Origin: Bacteroidetes bacterium UBA3022
Lineage (GTDB): Bacteria; Bacteroidota; Bacteroidia; Chitinophagales; BACL12
Length of the DNA stretch: 64,000 nt
Direction of reading: 5' to 3'
NCBI GenBank assembly: GCA_002346225.1
Contig: DDYY01000071.1
Location: 1 to 64,000 of the forward strand
The translations under genes and the position numbers were made by a program. A model generated the notes under the pieces. It did not search any database. It was given only the letters and a program-made list of their open reading frames with translations, and had not been told where the DNA came from. The stretch's first letter is position 1; each line of letters begins with the position of its first letter. Positions 25,537 to 34,420 of the stretch are shown one piece after another.

Positions 25537-26694
25537 ATGCCATTCTATCACACATTAGGGCAAATTCCCCCTAAACGCCATACCCAATTCCGCAAGCCGG
25601 ACGGTACGCTGTACCATGAAGAATTATTCAGCACCGAAGGTTTCAGCAATGTTTATTCTCTGTTATACCATTTATATCCTCCTACCAAAATACGCCAGGT
25701 GGGTGAGCCCTTCTCGGTAGAGCCCAAGGTAGTGCTCAGCAAGCAACTGAAACCTAGGAGCCTGAAAGGTTTCCAGATTACAACGGAAGATGATTACCTG
25801 AAAAGCAGGAAAGCAGTTTTGGTCAACAGCGATTTGCATATTTCCCTGGCTGCCCCGCGGAAAAGCATGACCGATTATTTCTATAAAAATACCGATGCCG
25901 ATGAAATGATATTCATTCATGAAGGCAGCGGAAAGTTATTATCGGCCTATGGCGAAGTGGCCTTCGAATACGGCGATTATGTAGTTGTCCCCAGAGGAAC
26001 CGTCTACCAGATACAATTCAACGACGAAAACAATCGCCTGCTGATTGTAGAATCTTTCAGTCCGATTGAATTCCCCAAGCGGTACATGAACAAGGTGGGG
26101 CAGCTGATGGAGCATTCGCCCTTTTGTGAAAGAGATATCAAAACGCCGGTGAACCTGCAAACCCATGATGCATCGGGCGACTTCCTGTTTTTCATCAAGA
26201 AACAGGGCATCATGTATCCTTACCATTATGCCCATCATCCATTTGACCTGATTGGCTGGGACGGTTATGTATACCCATGGGCTTTCAGCATCCATAATTT
26301 TGAACCCATTACCGGAAGGGTGCATTTGCCTCCTCCTATTCACCAGACATTCGAAGCGCACAACTTTGTAGTTTGCTCCTTTGTGCCGCGCATGTACGAT
26401 TACCATCCGCTTTCCATACCGGCACCATATAACCACAGCAATATCGACAGCGATGAAGTGTTATATTATGTAGACGGTGATTTTATGAGCCGCAAGAGTG
26501 TGGAACGCGGACAAATTACCCTGCACCCGGGTGGCATTCCTCACGGACCTCACCCAGGTACTTACGAAGGCAGTATCGGCAAAGCAGAAACCAAAGAGCT
26601 TGCAGTAATGATTGACCCCTTCAGGCCCTTGCAACTAACTGAAGCAGCACTGGGCATTGAAGACCCCGACTATTATCTCAGCTGGTTATCCTAA
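25537..26694 (+). CDS. hmgA: homogentisate 1,2-dioxygenase
   Basis: 385 residues. It opens the aromatic ring of homogentisate, the third step of tyrosine breakdown. The cupin C-terminal part holds NSNIDSDEVLYYVDGDF-type sequence (HSNIDSDEVLYYVDGDF), the Fe-ligand region HPGGIPHGPHPG and a WDGYVYPW block. The protein is shorter than the animal enzyme (about 440) but has the length usual in Bacteroidota. It is 24 bases ahead of hppD, and together they form a tyrosine catabolic pair. Fumarylacetoacetase is not in the window. Confidence 0.9.
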   Translation: MPFYHTLGQIPPKRHTQFRKPDGTLYHEELFSTEGFSNVYSLLYHLYPPTKIRQVGEPFSVEPKVVLSKQLKPRSLKGFQITTEDDYLKSRKAVLVNSDLHISLAAPRKSMTDYFYKNTDADEMIFIHEGSGKLLSAYGEVAFEYGDYVVVPRGTVYQIQFNDENNRLLIVESFSPIEFPKRYMNKVGQLMEHSPFCERDIKTPVNLQTHDASGDFLFFIKKQGIMYPYHYAHHPFDLIGWDGYVYPWAFSIHNFEPITGRVHLPPPIHQTFEAHNFVVCSFVPRMYDYHPLSIPAPYNHSNIDSDEVLYYVDGDFMSRKSVERGQITLHPGGIPHGPHPGTYEGSIGKAETKELAVMIDPFRPLQLTEAALGIEDPDYYLSWLS

Positions 26695-26718
26695 TAATCA
26701 ACTTATAAATTAACAGAT

Positions 26719-27849
26719 ATGAATACGGATCAAATTACACAACCCAACACCATCGGCACCGAAGACTTTTTGCCACTAAGAGGTACCGATCACATTGAAT
26801 TCTATTGTGGCAACGCCAAGCAGTCAGCGTATTATTATCAGTCGGCCTGGGGCTTTGAGCTGGTAGCCTACGCCGGACTGGAAACGGGCCTCAGAGACCG
26901 CGCATCTTACGTGCTGCGACAAGGCAAAATCACCCTGGTGCTGACCTCCTCCTTCGACCCGGAAAGTGAAATTTCTGCGCATGTACGCAAGCACGGTGAT
27001 GGCGTTAAGTTTCTGTCGCTTTGGGTAGATGACGCCCGCAGTGCATTTGAAGAAACTGTAAAGCGTGGTGCAAAACCATATATGGAGCCGACTGTAATGC
27101 AAGATGAGTTCGGTGAAGTAGTAGTTTCGGGAATACACACCTATGGCGATACCATTCACAAGTTTGTACAGCGGAACAATTACAACGGACCATTCCTGCC
27201 GGGCTATAAAGCAAAAGAAAGTCTATTGAAGGTAGAGCCTATCGGGCTGATGTATATCGATCACTGCGTAGGCAATGTGGAGCTGGGTAAGATGAATGAG
27301 TGGGTAAGGTTTTATGAAGATGTAATGGGCTTCAAGCTGCTGATTACTTTCGATGATGAAGATATCTCTACGGAGTACTCTGCACTGATGAGTAAGGTAG
27401 TCAGCAACGGCAACGGCTATGTGAAGTTTCCCATCAATGAGCCGGCTAAGGGTAAGAAAAAGTCTCAGATTGAAGAATACCTGGATTTCTACCGGGGAGC
27501 GGGCGTACAACATATAGCTGTAGCTACCGATGATATTGTGGCCACTGTTAGTGCGTTGAGAAAAAGAGGCATTGAATTCCTGTATGTTCCCGAAACCTAC
27601 TACGAAGATGTACTGGACAGAGTTGGTAATATTGAAGAAGATCTGGAGGTGCTGAAAAAACTCAACATTCTGATTGACCGGGATGAGGAAGGCTATTTGC
27701 TGCAGTTGTTTACCAAACCTGTGGAGGACCGCCCCACCCTGTTTTTTGAAATCATACAGCGGCATGGCGCTAAAAGCTTTGGAAAAGGAAATTTCAAGGC
27801 CCTGTTCGAATCTATTGAAAGAGAACAGGAGTTGCGAGGTACGCTGTAA
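26719..27849 (+). CDS. hppD: 4-hydroxyphenylpyruvate dioxygenase
   Basis: 376 residues with two VOC half-domains. The second, catalytic half (about 175-376) carries the three iron ligands: His in IDHCVGNVELGKMNEW, His in GVQHIAVATDDIV and Glu in LFFEIIQRHGAKSFG. The final helix FGKGNFKALFESIEREQ covers the active site. It converts 4-hydroxyphenylpyruvate to homogentisate, the substrate of the upstream gene product. A strong terminator follows at 27869. Confidence 0.94.
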   Translation: MNTDQITQPNTIGTEDFLPLRGTDHIEFYCGNAKQSAYYYQSAWGFELVAYAGLETGLRDRASYVLRQGKITLVLTSSFDPESEISAHVRKHGDGVKFLSLWVDDARSAFEETVKRGAKPYMEPTVMQDEFGEVVVSGIHTYGDTIHKFVQRNNYNGPFLPGYKAKESLLKVEPIGLMYIDHCVGNVELGKMNEWVRFYEDVMGFKLLITFDDEDISTEYSALMSKVVSNGNGYVKFPINEPAKGKKKSQIEEYLDFYRGAGVQHIAVATDDIVATVSALRKRGIEFLYVPETYYEDVLDRVGNIEEDLEVLKKLNILIDRDEEGYLLQLFTKPVEDRPTLFFEIIQRHGAKSFGKGNFKALFESIEREQELRGTL

Positions 27850-27868
27850 AAAGTAAATACTGTTCTAC

Positions 27869-27898
27869 AAAGTGCTGCCTTAAGGCGGCACTTTTTTT
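27869..27898 (+). terminator. rho-independent terminator after hppD
   Basis: Stem AAAGTGCTGCC / GGCGGCACTTT with one T-G pair, a short TTAA loop and seven T residues at 27892-27898. It acts on plus-strand transcription; the minus strand lacks a T run. Confidence 0.85.
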
Positions 27899-28664
27899 AT
27901 GCATCTTGCAGATAGTTGTGCATCACTTCATAGAGGGCATCCGGATGATCGGCATGCACCCAGTGACCTGCTCCTTCGATGGTGGCAAGCTTAGCATTAG
28001 GAAACATTGACTGCATCGACAACCAATCACTGTCAGAAATATAGTTGGAGTTCCCGCCCCTAACAAATAGCATAGGACAGTCTGAACGCAACCCTTCCAC
28101 CGGACCCCTTATATGAGCGTACTGGTCGTACAGTGCCTGTAGGTTCATCCGCCATGCATAGGTACCATCGGTATTGCGGTACATATTTTTCAGGAGGAAT
28201 TGCCGCACGCCGAAATCCTGAATCTTATCCAGCAATACCTTTTCAGCGTCAGAGCGATAATGCACCTGGTCAAGATCAATGCTGAATAAAGCCTCAAATA
28301 TCTCATCATGTCCCGAAGGATAGCCCTGAGGTCCTATGTCCACGACAATGGCCTTCTGCACCCTTTCCGGAAACTCCAGCGCCAGTTGCATTACTGTTTT
28401 ACCACCCATGGAATGGCCAATAAAAAAGGCTTCTTTCAGCAACTCATGATTCATCATGTGCACTATATCTTCTGCAAGATCGGGGTAGGTGTGAGAGGGA
28501 TGGTGGGGAGAGCGGCCATGATTGCGCTGGTCTACGAGGTATACCGTATAATGCGCTTCCAGCTTGTTAGCTATGGATTGCCAGTTATCCAACATACCAA
28601 ATAAGCCATGAAGTATGATTAGAGGCGGACCTGTGCCGGACTTTTTAAAATTCAACGAGAGCAT
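27897..28664 (-). CDS. alpha/beta hydrolase, YbfF-like esterase
   Basis: 255 residues with no signal peptide. The complete hydrolase set is visible: oxyanion region ILHGLFGMLDNWQSI, VDQRNHGRSPHH, the nucleophile elbow GHSMGGKT and the His in GAGHWVHADHP. The DNWQS and DQRNHGRS motifs are those of YbfF-type acyl-CoA/ester hydrolases. The actual substrate is unknown. It lies 6 bases downstream of the DUF58 gene on the same strand. Confidence 0.85.
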   Translation of the reverse strand: MLSLNFKKSGTGPPLIILHGLFGMLDNWQSIANKLEAHYTVYLVDQRNHGRSPHHPSHTYPDLAEDIVHMMNHELLKEAFFIGHSMGGKTVMQLALEFPERVQKAIVVDIGPQGYPSGHDEIFEALFSIDLDQVHYRSDAEKVLLDKIQDFGVRQFLLKNMYRNTDGTYAWRMNLQALYDQYAHIRGPVEGLRSDCPMLFVRGGNSNYISDSDWLSMQSMFPNAKLATIEGAGHWVHADHPDALYEVMHNYLQDA

Positions 28665-28670
28665 GTATAA

Positions 28671-29609
28671 TTATTTCAACTTGGTACGCTTGATCAGATA
28701 AGGTAGTAACACCTGTTGGAAGTCTTTGTTGATATCAGCCTCCACAAAATCGATGCGGTACTGCTGACATCTCAGTTTCAAATGCTTCAGGTAATCCTTC
28801 ATCTGGTTCACATACTGCTGCTTCACATCAGCACCTCGTATGCGTACCTTCTCTCCGGTTTCCATATCCACAAAAACATACGGCTTATTGTCATATGTAA
28901 AATCCAGCTCTTTGGAACGATCCACTACATGAAAGAGTACTACCTCATGTTTATTGTATCGCAGGTGCTGCAGCGCTGCAAACAATTCTTCGGTTTCCTG
29001 ACCACCGCCTTCCATCATATCGCTGAAGATAATGACCAGACTCCTGCGGTGCAGCTGCTCTGCAATCTGATGCAGGCATGCCGCCGCCTGTGTGGGTCTG
29101 TTGCGGCTCTTCTCACCCAGAAAGCGCTCCAGGTGATTGAACAGCAACTGATGGTGCACATTACCGGAAGCCGCTTTCGTATGAAGGCCAACGGTATCGG
29201 CAAACAAACTCAAACCCGCCGCATCGCGCTGGGTCTTTAACAGCTGAATAATAGCTGCTGCGCACACTGCGGAGTAGGTTACTTTATTGACTGCGAAATT
29301 ACCCGAGGGGGCTGCCGTTTCGGGAAAATACATACTGGAACTGTTGTCGATAACAATCTGACAACGCAGGTTGGTCTCTTCTTCAAACTTCTTGCTATAC
29401 AGCCTGTCTGTTCTGCCAAACACCTTCCAGTCTACGTACCTGATGGGTTCACCGGGGTTATAGATTCTGTGTTCTGCAAATTCAACCGAAAAGCCGTGAA
29501 AAGGACTCTTATGCAAACCCAAAATAAAACCTTCCACCACCTGACGGGCGAGGAACTCCAGGTGTTCTATCTGGGAGAAATCTCTTAAGCTTAAACTGGT
29601 AGTCTGCAT
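28671..29609 (-). CDS. DUF58 domain protein
   Basis: 312 residues with no membrane helices. The DUF58 core EPIRYVDWKVFGRTDRLYSKKF is present and leads directly into a VWA-like metal site CQIVIDNSSSMYF. DUF58 proteins are usually encoded beside MoxR ATPases and VWA proteins (BatA/BatB clusters) that act in stress responses; no MoxR gene is in this window, so its partner lies elsewhere. The hydrolase gene follows 6 bases downstream. The upstream 328 bases contain no promoter I recognise. Confidence 0.85.
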   Translation of the reverse strand: MQTTSLSLRDFSQIEHLEFLARQVVEGFILGLHKSPFHGFSVEFAEHRIYNPGEPIRYVDWKVFGRTDRLYSKKFEEETNLRCQIVIDNSSSMYFPETAAPSGNFAVNKVTYSAVCAAAIIQLLKTQRDAAGLSLFADTVGLHTKAASGNVHHQLLFNHLERFLGEKSRNRPTQAAACLHQIAEQLHRRSLVIIFSDMMEGGGQETEELFAALQHLRYNKHEVVLFHVVDRSKELDFTYDNKPYVFVDMETGEKVRIRGADVKQQYVNQMKDYLKHLKLRCQQYRIDFVEADINKDFQQVLLPYLIKRTKLK

Positions 29610-29937
29610 ATTGAATATTCTAACGTTTTATCCGGCCATTTATGCGCCTGCCTCATAGCTTTCCAGGGTACCTTCTGCCATATTGCTGTTACGTTATGCA
29701 CCTTTACTATCAAAGACAATCTTCCCATCAATGTGCGAAATGGCGGAGGCTGCAGCCGTGCAACCCATTCCGCTTATATCTACTAGTGGTGTGTTGGGAA
29801 AACACATCATTTCAGGTTATTTCCAACAAATATTACAAAAACATTCCGAAACCCATTAAAGACCACGTAGGAACATGATTGCCGGAAACAAAAAAGCCCT
29901 CTCACAGTGCGAGAGGGCTTAATGATATTAAAACATA
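29610..29937. other. 328-base non-coding region between DUF58 and thioredoxin genes
   Basis: The right end holds the thioredoxin terminator hairpin. The left two thirds hold no convincing gene: the plus-strand frame 29642-29878 has no family-like sequence. No TAnnTTTG element was found for the DUF58 gene. Otherwise I see nothing in it. Confidence 0.6.
29890..29920 (-). terminator. rho-independent terminator of trxA
   Basis: Perfect 10-bp stem AAGCCCTCTC / GAGAGGGCTT with a 7-base loop, followed on the minus strand by a run of T (plus-strand A at 29890-29895). Confidence 0.88.
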
Positions 29938-30255
29938 TTACATGTTAGCTTTTACTTTAGCTTCCAGAGCGCTTTTAGGCACAGCACCTACCTGCTTATC
30001 TACTACTTCACCATTCTTAATGAAAAGAATGGTAGGGATATTCCGGATGCCGTATTGCTGGCTGATCATTGCGTTGTGGTCAACGTTCACTTTGCCAATA
30101 TTTACTTTGCCTTCATAATCTTTGGCAAGCTCTTCAATAATGGGTCCGACCATTCTGCATGGGCCACACCATTCGGCCCAGAAGTCAATAACTGTAAGCT
30201 GGTCATTGTCCAGGACCTGCTCTTTAAAGTTCGCATCGGTAAATTCCTTAGCCAT
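29938..30255 (-). CDS. trxA: thioredoxin
   Basis: 105 residues, the standard length. The active site WCGPC is at residues 29-33 within VIDFWAEWCGPCRM, and the cis-Pro region is IRNIPTILFIKNG. A cytoplasmic disulfide reductase. It has its own promoter (TATCTTTG at 30315-30322) and a strong terminator, so it is a single-gene unit between dnaE and the DUF58 gene. Confidence 0.96.
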   Translation of the reverse strand: MAKEFTDANFKEQVLDNDQLTVIDFWAEWCGPCRMVGPIIEELAKDYEGKVNIGKVNVDHNAMISQQYGIRNIPTILFIKNGEVVDKQVGAVPKSALEAKVKANM

Positions 30256-30314
30256 TGTTCTGTTTTTTTGTTTTGTGAATATGTAAACGCTTGTCAGGCG
30301 TATTAGTTCCTTAA

Positions 30315-30322
30315 CAAAGATA
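30315..30322 (-). promoter_or_regulatory. -7 element (TATCTTTG) for trxA
   Basis: Minus-strand TATCTTTG matches TAnnTTTG and predicts a leader of about 50 bases before trxA. It lies just 6 bases before the dnaE stop codon region on the same strand. Confidence 0.45.
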
Positions 30323-30327
30323 AATCA

Positions 30328-33300
30328 TTAACTGCCAACACCCAGCTGTACTTCCCCCCATTTTCGAAAGGCTTTTACCACATGCCTGTTGATTTGTACC
30401 ACGCCGTTAACAGACCTGAAGGGGACAGACATATCGTCGTAGACGACCTCCATGCTCAATCGATCGGTTCCGGGGTGGCTTTCAATAATGGATGATAACT
30501 CCTTTACCATGTTTTTACTCAGCCTCTCCAGCGGCATTCTCAACTTGATTTTGAGGCTTTTTTTGGCCCTCGCCTCGCTGAGTAATTCCACCTCCTGCAC
30601 CCTTAGCTGGATTTTTTCCTTATCGCGGTAGTCGGGTTGACATTTTCCTTTTATCTGGAGTATGTAACCCGGCTCTTCCACATAATGCTTGAATTTGACA
30701 TACATTTCCTTGAACAGCACCAGCTCGGTACTTCCACTGTAATCCTCCAGCTGAAAAGATGAAAACTTATCTCCGCTTTTGGCAGTGCGCACAGAGGAAC
30801 TGCTCACCAGGCCAATGATGGTAACCTGTTTTCCATTGAAATGAGGAATTTCAGCAATACTACAGGTTCGCAATGCTTCTACTTCAATGCGGTATTCATC
30901 GAGCGGGTGCCCGCTGATATACATTCCACACACTTCATACTCCTTCTTCAACCGATCCACACTATGCCATTCAGGCACTTCCGGAATATCAGGTTCTGCA
31001 ATTTCTATTTCCACTACATCACCAAACAGAGTAGCCTGTTCATTGGAGCTTCCCTGTTGAAAGGAGGCTCCATATTTGACAGCGTGCTCCAACACGGTAA
31101 ACTGGTCGTTCTTATGCAGCGCAAAATATTGTGACCGCTTCGGGCCGAAGGTATCCATGGCTCCCGCCAGCACCAGCCCCTCCAGTGTTTTCTTATTCAC
31201 CGTGCGCAGGTTCACCCTCCGCACCAGATCGAATATATTGCTGAACTTGCCTTCTGCTTCCCGTTCGCGAATAATTTCCTGAACCGCAGCCTCTCCCACA
31301 CCTTTAATGGCAGCTAGGCCAAATCGTATTTCTCCCTTATCGTTGACAGTAAAAGTCTCTCCCGATTCATTGATATCCGGTCCCAGTACGGCTATTTCCA
31401 TCCTGCGGCACTCATCCATAAAGAAGGAGAGCTTATCGAGGTTATTCTGGTTATGGGTAAGCACAGCACACATGTATTCGCTGGAGTAGTTCGCTTTCAG
31501 ATAGGCCGTCTGATAAGCCACCATTGCGTAACACGTTGAGTGCGACTTATTGAAGGCATATTGCGCAAATGACTCCCAGTCAGTCCAGATTTTCTCACAA
31601 ACCTTTGCCGGAAAACCATTGGCTGCACACCCGTCCATGAAGCGGCTCTTCATCTTATCCAGCACAGCCCGCTGTTTCTTACCCATGGCTTTTCGCAGGG
31701 TATCAGCTTCACCTTTGGTAAAACCGGCCAACTTTTGCGACAAAAGCATCACCTGCTCCTGGTACACGGTGACACCGTAGGTCTCTACCAGGTATTCCTC
31801 CATCTCCGGTAAATCGTAGGAAATCTTTTCCTTTCCCTGCTTACGCTTGATATAGGTCGGAATGTAATCCATGGGACCCGGCCGATAAAGCGCATTCATG
31901 GCAATAAGGTCTTCGAACTTATCGGGCTTAAGCTCCTTCAGGTATTTTTGCATACCGGCGCTTTCAAACTGGAAAGTACCGTTGGTTTCTCCTTTCTGGT
32001 AAAGTTCGAAAGTCGGTTCGTCCAATAATGTTATGTTATCCAGGTCAATTTCCACTCCGTGGTTATTGCGGATATGCTTCAAGGCGGTTTTCAGTATGGA
32101 CAAGGTTTTGAGACCCAGGAAGTCCATCTTAATTACACCCGCACTTTCAATAATCTCCCCTTCATACTGGGTCACCATGAGCTCTGAATCCTTAGCGACC
32201 GCAACCGGAATCAAATCGGTTAGATCGGTGGGAGCAATGATGATTCCCGCTGCGTGGATGCCGGTATTCCGCACCGACCCCTCCAGTTTTACGGCTTCCT
32301 TTAGCACCTGTGCCTGCAGGTCGTCTCCTTCCATGATTTTCCGGAGCTGCAGCACATTGGCCATATCGTCGGGTTGGAGTGCCTCTTTTTCTGCCAGACT
32401 TTTTTCCCCTTTCAGCGGAGCAAACATCAGACGGTTAAGATTAATCCCCGGCTTATCAGGCACCAGCTTGGCGAGTATATTGGATTCTGCGAGTGGCAAA
32501 TCCATCACCCTTGCAACGTCCTTGATGCTCATCTTGGCCGCCATGGTTCCGAAGGTGATAAGTTGAGCAACTTGGTTTCTTCCGTACTTCTCTACTACAT
32601 AATCTATCACGCGCTGTCTTCCTTCATCGTCGAAGTCGGTATCAATATCCGGAAGGCTTTTCCTGTCGGGGTTGAGGAAGCGTTCGAACAGCAGTTTGTA
32701 GTGAATAGGGTCGATATTGGTAATGCCAATGCAATAGGCAACCGCCGAACCCGCTGCAGAGCCCCTTCCCGGACCTACGAATACGCCAATGTCCTTACCA
32801 TGGTTGATGAAATCAGCGACGATGAGAAAATAACCTGCAAAACCCATTGTCCTGATGGTAAACAATTCGAAATCCAGTCGCTCCTGAATTTCAGGGGTTA
32901 TCTCCTTGTAGCGCCGTCGGGCACCTTCCATGGTTAGGTGGTGCAGGTATTCATCCTGATCTGAAAATGTTGCCGGTAAGGAAAAATGCGGCAGCATAAT
33001 ATCCTTCTTCAGGTCCAGTACGTCTATCTTATCGACAATTTCATTGGTGTTGTCGATGGCTTCAGGCACATCTTCAAACAGGCTAATCATTTCCTGTTGC
33101 TGCTTGAAGTAAAATTCGTCGTTGTAGAATGCAAACCTTGAACCCTTGGCCATGCCTCCGTCCTCCGCAAAATCTTTAGCTTTCGGCGTAGCCTGCTTTT
33201 CTCCGGTATTGATGCAGAGCAGAATATCGTGCGCATTGGCGTCCTCCTGGTCCACATAGTGTGAATCGTTGGTAGCGATGGTGCGAACATTGTACTTCTT

Positions 33301-33903
33301 CGCCCAGCGCAAAAGCACTTCATTCACGGTTTCCTGATCGGGAATATGATGGCGTTGCAGTTCGATATAGTAATCCTCGCCGAAAATATCCAGCCACCAT
33401 TTGAACACTTCCTCGGCTTCCTCCTCATCTTTGCGCATGATGGCTCTGGGCACTTCTGCCGCCAGACAGCAGGTGGTTGCAATAAGCCCTTCGTGGTATT
33501 GGAGGATGAGCTCCTTGTCTATGCGGGGATATTTGCTGTACATGCCCTCCATGAAACCTAAAGAGCAGAGTTTGACGAGGTTCTTGTAACCTACTGCATT
33601 TTTGGCCAGCAATACCTGATGGTAACGGACATCCTTTTCATCACGGGTGAACTGCTTGCGGTGCCTGTCTTCCACCACATAAAACTCACAGCCTACAATC
33701 GGCTTTACCTTTAAGCTACCATCATCATTCTTATGCTTGGACGCCTCAGCCACGAAGTGAAAAACCCCGAACATATTGCCGTGATCGGTAATAGCCAGCG
33801 CCCGCATGTTGTCGTTTACCGCCTTCTCATACAACCTCTTTAAAGGCGATGCACCGTCGAGCAGCGAAAATTGCGTGTGGTTATGAAGGTGAGAAAACTG
33901 CAT
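30328..33903 (-). CDS. dnaE: DNA polymerase III subunit alpha
   Basis: 1191 residues, the replicative polymerase. The N-terminal PHP domain starts with SHLHNHTQFSLLDG (residues 4-17) and has ITDHGNMFG near 38-46. The palm holds GPGRGSAAGS (377-386) and the catalytic Asp residues in PDIDTDFDDEGR (418-429). The fingers and the tandem helix-hairpin-helix region follow. A C-terminal OB-fold (VTIIGLVSSSSVRTAKSGD) is present. It is a DnaE1-type enzyme by length and order. No close operon partner. Confidence 0.97.
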   Translation of the reverse strand: MQFSHLHNHTQFSLLDGASPLKRLYEKAVNDNMRALAITDHGNMFGVFHFVAEASKHKNDDGSLKVKPIVGCEFYVVEDRHRKQFTRDEKDVRYHQVLLAKNAVGYKNLVKLCSLGFMEGMYSKYPRIDKELILQYHEGLIATTCCLAAEVPRAIMRKDEEEAEEVFKWWLDIFGEDYYIELQRHHIPDQETVNEVLLRWAKKYNVRTIATNDSHYVDQEDANAHDILLCINTGEKQATPKAKDFAEDGGMAKGSRFAFYNDEFYFKQQQEMISLFEDVPEAIDNTNEIVDKIDVLDLKKDIMLPHFSLPATFSDQDEYLHHLTMEGARRRYKEITPEIQERLDFELFTIRTMGFAGYFLIVADFINHGKDIGVFVGPGRGSAAGSAVAYCIGITNIDPIHYKLLFERFLNPDRKSLPDIDTDFDDEGRQRVIDYVVEKYGRNQVAQLITFGTMAAKMSIKDVARVMDLPLAESNILAKLVPDKPGINLNRLMFAPLKGEKSLAEKEALQPDDMANVLQLRKIMEGDDLQAQVLKEAVKLEGSVRNTGIHAAGIIIAPTDLTDLIPVAVAKDSELMVTQYEGEIIESAGVIKMDFLGLKTLSILKTALKHIRNNHGVEIDLDNITLLDEPTFELYQKGETNGTFQFESAGMQKYLKELKPDKFEDLIAMNALYRPGPMDYIPTYIKRKQGKEKISYDLPEMEEYLVETYGVTVYQEQVMLLSQKLAGFTKGEADTLRKAMGKKQRAVLDKMKSRFMDGCAANGFPAKVCEKIWTDWESFAQYAFNKSHSTCYAMVAYQTAYLKANYSSEYMCAVLTHNQNNLDKLSFFMDECRRMEIAVLGPDINESGETFTVNDKGEIRFGLAAIKGVGEAAVQEIIREREAEGKFSNIFDLVRRVNLRTVNKKTLEGLVLAGAMDTFGPKRSQYFALHKNDQFTVLEHAVKYGASFQQGSSNEQATLFGDVVEIEIAEPDIPEVPEWHSVDRLKKEYEVCGMYISGHPLDEYRIEVEALRTCSIAEIPHFNGKQVTIIGLVSSSSVRTAKSGDKFSSFQLEDYSGSTELVLFKEMYVKFKHYVEEPGYILQIKGKCQPDYRDKEKIQLRVQEVELLSEARAKKSLKIKLRMPLERLSKNMVKELSSIIESHPGTDRLSMEVVYDDMSVPFRSVNGVVQINRHVVKAFRKWGEVQLGVGS

Positions 33904-34024
33904 GATTCTGGTATCAGATAGGGTTCGCTAAATTAGCACGAAGACTGCAGCTTATTGTGGTGCAGCTTCCCGTTTTTATTCACATGGTTTGAACAAGTAC
34001 CGCCTGTTGGAGGTTCCTCCATCG

Positions 34025-34420
34025 ATGACCAGCATTTTCGACAAACGGAACTTTCTGATTTACCCCCAGGCTATTTTCTACATCATAGCGGGCTTCAGTC
34101 ACTGGATTATGCCGGAATTCTATCTTCCGCTCATACCCGATTTATTACCTGAAAAGGAAATAGGCAATGCACTGGCAGGAATGCTGGAAGTCGCCCTTGG
34201 AGTTGGTTTACTTTCCCTGCACTACCGCAAGCGCGCTGCAACGGGCATTATACTGCTGTTGCTCTTTTTCGTGCCGATACATATCCACTTTATCGTTAAT
34301 GGAAGTTGCACGAACTCCTTATGTGTGCCCGAATGGATTGGCTGGGCGAGATTGGTAAGCGTTCATCCCTTGCTGGTATGGTGGGCATGGGAAGCCCGCC
34401 ATTTATCGGATGAGCAATAA
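34025..34420 (+). CDS. DoxX-like small membrane protein
   Basis: 131 residues with four hydrophobic helices. The ATG at 34025 is chosen because GGAGG lies 11 bases upstream (34009-34013) and MTSIFDKRNFLIYPQAIFYI is a normal N-terminus; a TTG at 33989 would add 12 residues. IFYIIAGFSHWIMPEFYLPL and GNALAGMLEVALGVGLL resemble the DoxX/DoxD-like families. Function unknown; probably an inner-membrane protein. Its 3' end overlaps the convergent lectin gene by 18 bases. Confidence 0.72.
   Translation: MTSIFDKRNFLIYPQAIFYIIAGFSHWIMPEFYLPLIPDLLPEKEIGNALAGMLEVALGVGLLSLHYRKRAATGIILLLLFFVPIHIHFIVNGSCTNSLCVPEWIGWARLVSVHPLLVWWAWEARHLSDEQ

Noticed and set aside
29642..29878. Plus-strand frame of 78 codons in the DUF58-trxA gap
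   Set aside because: No signal, motif or RBS, and the composition is not protein-like.
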